Below are positions 20,301-23,839 of a stretch of 23,839 nucleotides of DNA, one piece after another. The notes under the pieces were generated by a model. The model searched no databases, was not told the DNA's origin, and saw nothing but the letters and a program-made list of their open reading frames with translations. The DNA comes from Isohypsibius dastychi (taxonomy: Eukaryota; Tardigrada; Eutardigrada; Parachela; Isohypsibiidae). The position numbers were made by a program, and so were the translations under genes. The stretch is from contig JAQIWT010000310.1 of the NCBI GenBank assembly GCA_034696485.1, forward strand, positions 1 through 23,839, in the 5' to 3' direction. The number at the start of each line of letters is the position of its first letter. The first letter of the stretch is position 1.

Positions 20301-21690
20301 CAGGCGATGGAAGCATGTGTTCCGGAGATAACGCCGACGGGGAGGATGATGATGAGGAAAGAGCAAAAAAGCGCCAGAAGAAGCGCGGCATATTTCCAAA
20401 AATGGCAACTAATCACATGAGAGCATGGCTCTTTCAACATTTACAAGTAAGAAACGGCGCAAAAAGTTTCCGTTTGAAGAAAATAAATAGGAAATTTTTA
20501 ACTACAAACAAGTATTTGACCCTTGCTATTTTCATCTTGAAAGAATAAGGAAACATGACAAAAGAATTAGAATGGTGTCAAGTGAAGGGATAATATTGCC
20601 AGATAGGAAAATGATCCATAAGGCCACTATTGACAGATTTATTAACTCAACAGGATCTCGGTAAACATTGACATTTCCTCCACAGCCTCGTATGGAATTA
20701 CAATTCACTCTCGCAATTTACCGTGATCGTTCAGACTTTAATTTGCTTAGGCAACAGATGCAACGCATTCCAAACGCAACTGGGCAATTGAGAAGCATTT
20801 CTGTAACAAAAACAATAAATAGACTAATATTTCATTCACCTTGTGTATCATGAAATATTGCACCTGTACCAATAGTGGCGCCGCAACATTAATAATCCAG
20901 GCCAAGCATTAGCGCGTATTAACCTTGTTGTTTCATGTTTCAGCATCCCTATCCTTCCGAAGAGCAAAAAAAGCAACTCGCCCAGGATACCGGACTGACA
21001 ATTCTACAAGTTAATAATTGGTGAGTGCACAGGCAATTTCCGAAATCACCAATCTTTTATCGTTCACGTCACCATCCGGCAGCACTTTTCCAAATTGCTT
21101 CATTTGTGGTAACACTGATTCAAACTGAGAAACCGGCACGTAATTTAATCAGGAAGCTTTTAGACTTGGCCATTAAAATTGAACACTTTTGCGCGTCAAC
21201 CGCCATCTCTTGCATTTCCGTTCGTTTCACTAACGTTCTGACCTTTTTCAGGTTTATCAATGCAAGGCGGCGGATCGTCCAGCCTATGATCGACCAATCC
21301 AACCGACAGGGCAAATCTCCCGTTGTGACCGTATTCAAGTCGCGTCGAAGGAAATCCTCTTCCGGCCAGTCTCCAGGACCTTCGCCGGGACCCCACAGTG
21401 CCTACAGCCCTGACCCCACTGGACTTATGCAGGGCTATGGACAACAACCTCCTTTAGGAATGGGAGGTAAGAGGACGATAAAACTCTATTTCCGGGTAAA
21501 CAATTTCATAATATTCCTTTCTCCAGGATATTCTCAAATGCATGATTCCTGGTCCACCCAGTCCCAAGCAGCACAGCATCTGTATCACAGCCAAGCGCCG
21601 TCGTTTTACAATCCCTCTCACCATATGATGATGGCACATCCATTTGGAATGCAGATGGATCCCAGTCAATGCATGGATCTTCATGGATAA
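8090..21690 (+). CDS. MEIS: MEIS/homothorax TALE homeodomain transcription factor, complete
   Basis: Nuclear DNA-binding cofactor that pairs with PBX/Extradenticle and Hox proteins in body and appendage patterning. Ten exons: 8090-8307, 8434-8575, 10444-10494, 11981-12031, 13527-13910, 15603-15798, 20304-20446, 20944-21020, 21252-21466, 21527-21690. All introns are GT-AG and in phase; the product is 546 residues. The MEIS/PKNOX N-terminal PBX-binding domain covers about residues 70-185 ([40 protein letters not shown]). The homeodomain covers about 370-432, with the TALE Pro-Tyr-Pro (397-399) and the recognition helix WFINARRR (421-428). The start is fixed by an in-frame TGA at 8027-8029, A at -3, and the MEIS-like N-terminus MYGNPGAP. 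It is orthologous to vertebrate MEIS1-3 and fly hth; which vertebrate paralogue applies is meaningless for an invertebrate single copy. Confidence 0.96.
8434..8575 (+). CDS. MEIS exon 2 (start of PBX-interaction domain)
   Basis: Encodes residues 74-120, nearly invariant in the family: [37 protein letters not shown]. The acceptor is gcccatttcag and the donor AACAG|GTGAGA. Confidence 0.96.
8576..10443 (+). other. MEIS intron 2 (1868 bp)
   Basis: No further MEIS exon is visible. A TATATAAA at 9256-9263 and, on the minus strand, TATAAAAG (plus 9484-9491) could be chance. A minus-strand 100-codon ORF at 9459-9761 sits in a locally GC-richer patch; its translation (for example [19 protein letters not shown]) is coding-like, but I recognise no family and see no supporting splice sites. 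Confidence 0.5.
10444..10494 (+). CDS. MEIS exon 3 (51 bp)
   Basis: A 17-codon, phase-0 microexon for [17 protein letters not shown] (residues 121-137), matching vertebrate VRAEKP...PELDNL. Acceptor ttattgcag, donor TTTG|GTAAGA. It was missed by simple ORF length cut-offs. Confidence 0.95.
10495..11980 (+). other. MEIS intron 3 (1486 bp)
   Basis: AT-rich. It contains a minus-strand 143-codon ORF at 10737-11168 with a hydrophobic C-terminal half and no recognisable family. About one ORF of this size is expected by chance in a window of this length, so I do not call it a gene. Confidence 0.5.
11981..12031 (+). CDS. MEIS exon 4 (51 bp)
   Basis: A 17-codon, phase-0 microexon for [17 protein letters not shown] (residues 138-154), almost identical to fly and vertebrate proteins. 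Acceptor ttttttccag, donor AAAAG|GTAAGC. Together with exon 3 it forms two consecutive 51-bp exons, both divisible by three. Confidence 0.96.
12032..13526 (+). other. MEIS intron 4 (1495 bp)
   Basis: No conserved coding segment, repeat array or RNA gene was recognised. The plus-strand 99-codon ORF at 12882-13181 has no family resemblance and no acceptor or donor arrangement compatible with the flanking exons that I could support. Confidence 0.5.
13527..13910 (+). CDS. MEIS exon 5 (end of PBX-interaction domain and linker)
   Basis: 128 codons, phase 0 at both ends, residues 155-282. It opens with [18 protein letters not shown] and LVIDERDG, then becomes a Ser/Gly/Asp/Asn-rich, presumably disordered linker. 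The frame stays open 19 codons past the donor GAACAG|GTAAAA before a TAA (13968-13970), so retention of the intron start would give a homeodomain-less protein. Confidence 0.95.
13911..15602 (+). other. MEIS intron 5 (1692 bp)
   Basis: No internal exon was recognised. It carries poly(A)-signal-like motifs on the sense strand: ATTAAA at 13984-13989, AATAAA at 14773-14778 and AATAAA at 15533-15538. The first follows closely on the read-through stop of exon 5 and could support a short transcript. Confidence 0.45.
15603..15798 (+). CDS. MEIS exon 6 (low-complexity linker)
   Basis: Residues 283-347 plus one base of Gly348. It is His/Asn/Ser-rich ([16 protein letters not shown]), poorly conserved as a sequence but in the expected place between the MEIS domain and homeodomain. 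Acceptor gtttggcag, donor ACAG|GTGAGT. Phases match exons 5 and 7. Confidence 0.85.
15799..20303 (+). other. MEIS intron 6 (4505 bp), largest in the gene
   Basis: The largest intron precedes the homeodomain exons. I see no conserved coding segment. Minus-strand ORFs at 16258-16581 (107 codons), 17212-17460 (82 codons, locally Cys-rich) and 17949-18293 (114 codons) are unassigned. No repeats, RNA genes or transposon coding were recognised. Its size relative to the other introns makes it the most likely place for enhancers, which cannot be read directly. Confidence 0.5.
20304..20446 (+). CDS. MEIS exon 7 (acidic stretch and homeodomain helix 1)
   Basis: Residues 349-395. An acidic run (GEDDDEE) precedes the basic [10 protein letters not shown] start of the homeodomain and helix 1. 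Relative to vertebrate MEIS2 as I remember it, there are changes Val to Met (381), Ile to His (385) and Thr to Gln (395). Acceptor cttttttcag, donor TTACAA|GTAAGA. Confidence 0.95.
20447..20943 (+). other. MEIS intron 7 (497 bp)
   Basis: Splits the homeodomain just before the conserved His-Pro-Tyr-Pro of the TALE loop. Nothing else was recognised in it. Confidence 0.6.
20944..21020 (+). CDS. MEIS exon 8 (TALE loop to recognition helix)
   Basis: Residues 396-420 plus two bases of Trp421: [17 protein letters not shown], then LTILQVNN, identical to vertebrate MEIS proteins in my memory. The intron falls inside the Trp codon of WFINARRR. Donor AATTG|GTGAGT. Confidence 0.97.
21252..21466 (+). CDS. 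MEIS exon 9 (recognition helix and C-terminal insert)
   Basis: Residues 422-492. [18 protein letters not shown] completes the homeodomain. A segment absent from vertebrate MEIS as I recall it follows (residues 440-470): basic KSRRRK at 450-455, then Ser/Gly/Pro-rich. From residue 471 AYSPDP resumes similarity to vertebrate AYSPEG. Donor GGGAG|GTAAGA. Confidence 0.95.
21467..21526 (+). other. MEIS intron 9 (60 bp, stop-free, divisible by three)
   Basis: Proper GT...AG ends (gtaaga; tttctccag), yet it reads through without a stop in the frame of the flanking exons. Retention would insert 20 residues, including [10 protein letters not shown], without disturbing the C-terminus. Confidence 0.7.
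21527..21690 (+). CDS. MEIS exon 10 (C-terminus)
   Basis: Residues 494-546 and TAA stop. It is His/Met/Ser/Gln-rich ([15 protein letters not shown]) and ends CMDLHG, resembling the VMDIHAQ end of a long vertebrate MEIS2 isoform, which supports the frame and stop. Confidence 0.93.
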
Positions 21691-21909
21691 CGGGAAAGAA
21701 ATGCTCAGACCGTCAGAAACATGTCTGATCTTTAACTTTGGGATGACGTTAGTTGGTGCAAAATGAAACCCTGTAAAGGGGATCCCGTGTCATTTGACAG
21801 TAATATTTTTGCTACATTTACTGTAAAGCTTTGGTCTTTTCGTGTTTTACTTTTGGGAAACTTTAAGATTTTCCCGCTATGTTCTTACCTCCATACTGAA
21901 TGTACTCTC
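21691..21909. other. Shared 3' region of convergent MEIS and CAMKMT
   Basis: 219 bp separate the two stop codons. No AATAAA is present on either strand here, so at least one transcript probably extends into the neighbouring gene or uses a variant signal. Confidence 0.55.
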
Positions 21910-23561
21910 CTACAACAGCATCGCATTCTCCGCATAAGGGCTACTAGTTTCCTGTAACTTTCGCAAAGTGATCAGGACGGGATAGTGGACATCCGGTTTG
22001 TAATCAGGACACTCATCGATGAACTGCCGATGTAGCTTCCAGACAAAGGGGTCGTACATCTTCTCGATTCTGACGTGGAAAGATTTCTCGGCAAGCCGCG
22101 TGAAGTCAACTAGAGTTGTATTTCTGTAAGGGGCGAACAGCCACGCCACGCCGCCCTGAAACACAGAGGTCCAGGAAATAATCATCGGAAAACAGAACGG
22201 TGTTTTCCATTTGGAACCTACGTTAGAACGCAAAATTCTGTGCAAGCATGTCAATAGTGAAAGGTGATATTCGGGTAAGAAGAGGCAGTCAGCTGCTACA
22301 ACGTAATCAAAACTGTTAGTGCATTCTTTCCAATCCTCCTCGAAGTCCCAACGCAAGTTTCTAATACAAAAAGAAAACAGCCGGTTTAACGGTTATAACC
22401 CAATAATTTTAGCAAGAAAATCTCACTTCACCACTGTATTCGATGTTTTATATCCGTCCCGGCTTCGGTTAAAATCAACGATCTTCAACGTGTCTGCGGA
22501 CAGAATTGGTCAAAAGATTTAAAAGGTCACCTAAAACATATGTTCAATCGTTCATACTTGATACACATCTGGGATTTCCGTCTGTCAGAAGCAGGAATTC
22601 CACACCCACCAAGTACGCGATCTGCCAAAATATTTCTTACAACATATTTTCTTGTTGTGACTCAGTCTTCCCAAGAAAGACAACTGCCAAATCACGAACC
22701 AGATTTCCGGCCAGGCATGTCATTCCGCCACCCAATTCGCAAACTCTTTTGCCACTGAAAGGTATTTATATCAGGTCAAACAGATTTGCTTGACTGTATT
22801 TCCGGCGCGAAACTGCACTGCCTGGCTTACCGTAGTATCTCTTTGTTTTTCATGCAGTAGTAAGCCAAGACTTCTTCACATGGCCAGATACCTGAATTGT
22901 TACAGCAGTGGTTAGACATCGGGACATCAAACTGGACTAAAGAGAATACCTACATATATTTCCGGTATTGTCGAAACTTTGAATATCATTCCTGCTCACG
23001 GATGGTGAGCACCTGAGATCAACAAGAAAAATCGAATATACGGCAGTAAGAGATTTATGAGGGATGATCCCAGATGGCGCTTACTGGACGAATAGACCCT
23101 TTCTTGGAAAGGGATCAGAATGAGATATTGTCGTAAACGTTTGATCAACATTGGGCTCCTTCCAAGCTGGATCCAGTTCGTTGGACATGACACGATGATC
23201 TTTTAGAGAATCGTCCAATAAGTAAAGCGTCCAGGGGTCGTTATCGATGACAATGTCCATCCTTCTAAACAAGCCAAACGCCAATAACTTTCTTTTCGAT
23301 TCGCCACAGGAAATCGTTGGAGAAACAGGAACATCTACATCATCGTCCTTGCAGTCAAGCTTCGCTTTACTAGAACGCAGTACCTAAGAAAGCAAACTAG
23401 TAGGCGAACGGCAGTCTCGCACTAGAAATGCTTACCTGCGATGCGAAGTTCCAGCGCGATTTGGCTGCAGAATGTTTTTTCTGTGATGTACTCGTACTAG
23501 AGCATTGTAGAATGGGGCTCAACGGATCACACCGGAATGATTCTGCGCTTTCTGCGGACAT
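21910..23561 (-). CDS. CAMKMT: CAMKMT, calmodulin-lysine N-methyltransferase, complete
   Basis: Class I (seven-beta-strand) SAM-dependent methyltransferase; the vertebrate enzyme trimethylates a lysine of calmodulin. Exons in coding order: 23561-23436, 23383-23085, 23012-22954, 22891-22831, 22754-22700, 22621-22558, 22493-22427, 22360-22222, 22155-21910. Eight introns of 52-78 bp, all GT-AG and in phase, give 371 residues (human about 323). Landmarks: [20 protein letters not shown] (about 154-173), SAM motif I CELGGGMTCLAG (187-198), acidic LLTDGN (211-216), AADCLF (266-271), FAPYRN (297-302) and VHYPVLITL near the end; all align with human CAMKMT. The region between exons 1 and 3 is divergent. 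Intron 5 uses a weak donor (CTG|GTTCGT), chosen because it restores alignment length. A short non-conserved tail follows the last conserved strand. It lies tail-to-tail with MEIS. Confidence 0.93.
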
Positions 23562-23708
23562 GGGAATGAAGACCAAATATATTTTAAAGTAAAGAACACT
23601 GGTGGAAACCGCGACTGGTCAGCAAGAAACTACATCAACAAAGCATGAAATTTGGTGATTGTGAGAGCGAAGTACGAAGTCCACGGTGGCGTAATTCAGG
23701 ATGAAATG

Positions 23709-23721
23709 CCCCCCCCCCCCC
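23709..23721 (+). repeat. Run of 13 cytosines
   Basis: A homopolymer C tract, unusual in this AT-leaning region. Its exact length may be a sequencing or assembly artefact. Confidence 0.8.
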
Positions 23722-23776
23722 TCATAGCTTTTGTTGGATGAATGCAAGTCTTAAGCGTCCAATATGGTACTGCCTT

Positions 23777-23839
23777 GATTCGCCGAAACGACATCTTGCC
23801 GAAAAGACATTTCGCCGATTTTTTTAGCCGAGAAGACTA
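23777..23839. repeat. Start of a degenerate 16-bp tandem repeat
   Basis: The word GCCGA recurs at 23782, 23798, 23814 and 23827, spaced 16, 16 and 13 bases. The approximate unit is TTCGCCGAAAAGACAT. The array continues past the right end, so its full length is unknown. Confidence 0.75.

Larger units (their letters stand above)
23562..23839. other. CAMKMT upstream region
   Basis: Contains no recognisable gene. It should include the CAMKMT promoter and leader, but no TATA or GC box stands out. It ends in a C tract and a tandem repeat, listed separately. Confidence 0.5.

Noticed and set aside
21025-21690. A single 221-codon plus-strand ORF as its own gene
   Set aside because: It begins inside MEIS intron 8 and continues through exons 9 and 10 because intron 9 happens to be open. 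It is part of MEIS.
22506-22758. Plus-strand 95- and 72-codon ORFs
   Set aside because: Antisense shadows of CAMKMT exons 5 and 6, where the minus strand encodes the SAM-binding motif.
1-23839. tRNA, rRNA, CRISPR arrays, insertion sequences, viral or toxin genes
   Set aside because: I looked for TTCGA-type tRNA arms, spaced direct repeats and transposase or viral motifs and saw none that could be supported.

Overview
The window is eukaryotic nuclear DNA from an animal. It holds the 3' end of one gene and three complete intron-containing genes, all recognised from conserved protein segments and GT-AG splice sites that join in phase. Tiny introns (52-80 bp in three of the genes) and MEIS introns below 5 kb point to an invertebrate with a compact genome. 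I cannot name the phylum; a tardigrade, mite or small crustacean would fit, but that is a guess. The absence of operons, bacterial genes and phage signals agrees with this.

Layout, left to right. (1) 70-442, + strand: last two visible coding exons of SEPSECS, the selenocysteine-tRNA synthase; the rest lies left of the window. (2) 3626-664, - strand: complete seven-exon BICRA/BICRAL (GLTSCR1-type) gene of about 817 residues, a subunit that defines the non-canonical BAF (SWI/SNF) remodelling complex. It converges on SEPSECS with 221 bp between the two stop codons. (3) About 3.67-8.09 kb: intergenic region between the head-to-head BICRA and MEIS genes, with a likely BICRA 5' non-coding exon, a candidate 70-residue membrane microprotein gene, an unassigned 167-codon ORF, and candidate PBX/MEIS binding sites just upstream of MEIS. 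(4) 8090-21690, + strand: complete ten-exon MEIS/homothorax TALE homeobox gene (546 residues) with introns up to 4.5 kb. (5) 23561-21910, - strand: complete nine-exon CAMKMT (calmodulin-lysine N-methyltransferase, 371 residues), converging on MEIS with 219 bp between stops. (6) The right edge carries a 13-base C tract and the start of a 16-bp-period tandem repeat.

The genes do not form a pathway. The contrast in architecture is the main biological signal: three broadly expressed genes have minimal introns, while the developmental regulator MEIS occupies more than half of the window, almost all of it intron, as expected if cis-regulation sits there. BICRA next to MEIS may echo the human neighbourhood of BICRA and MEIS3 on chromosome 19q13. 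I found no clearly new multi-gene system. The most useful leads are candidate MEIS isoforms, an unusual basic insert after the homeodomain, the candidate microprotein and the possible MEIS autoregulatory site.
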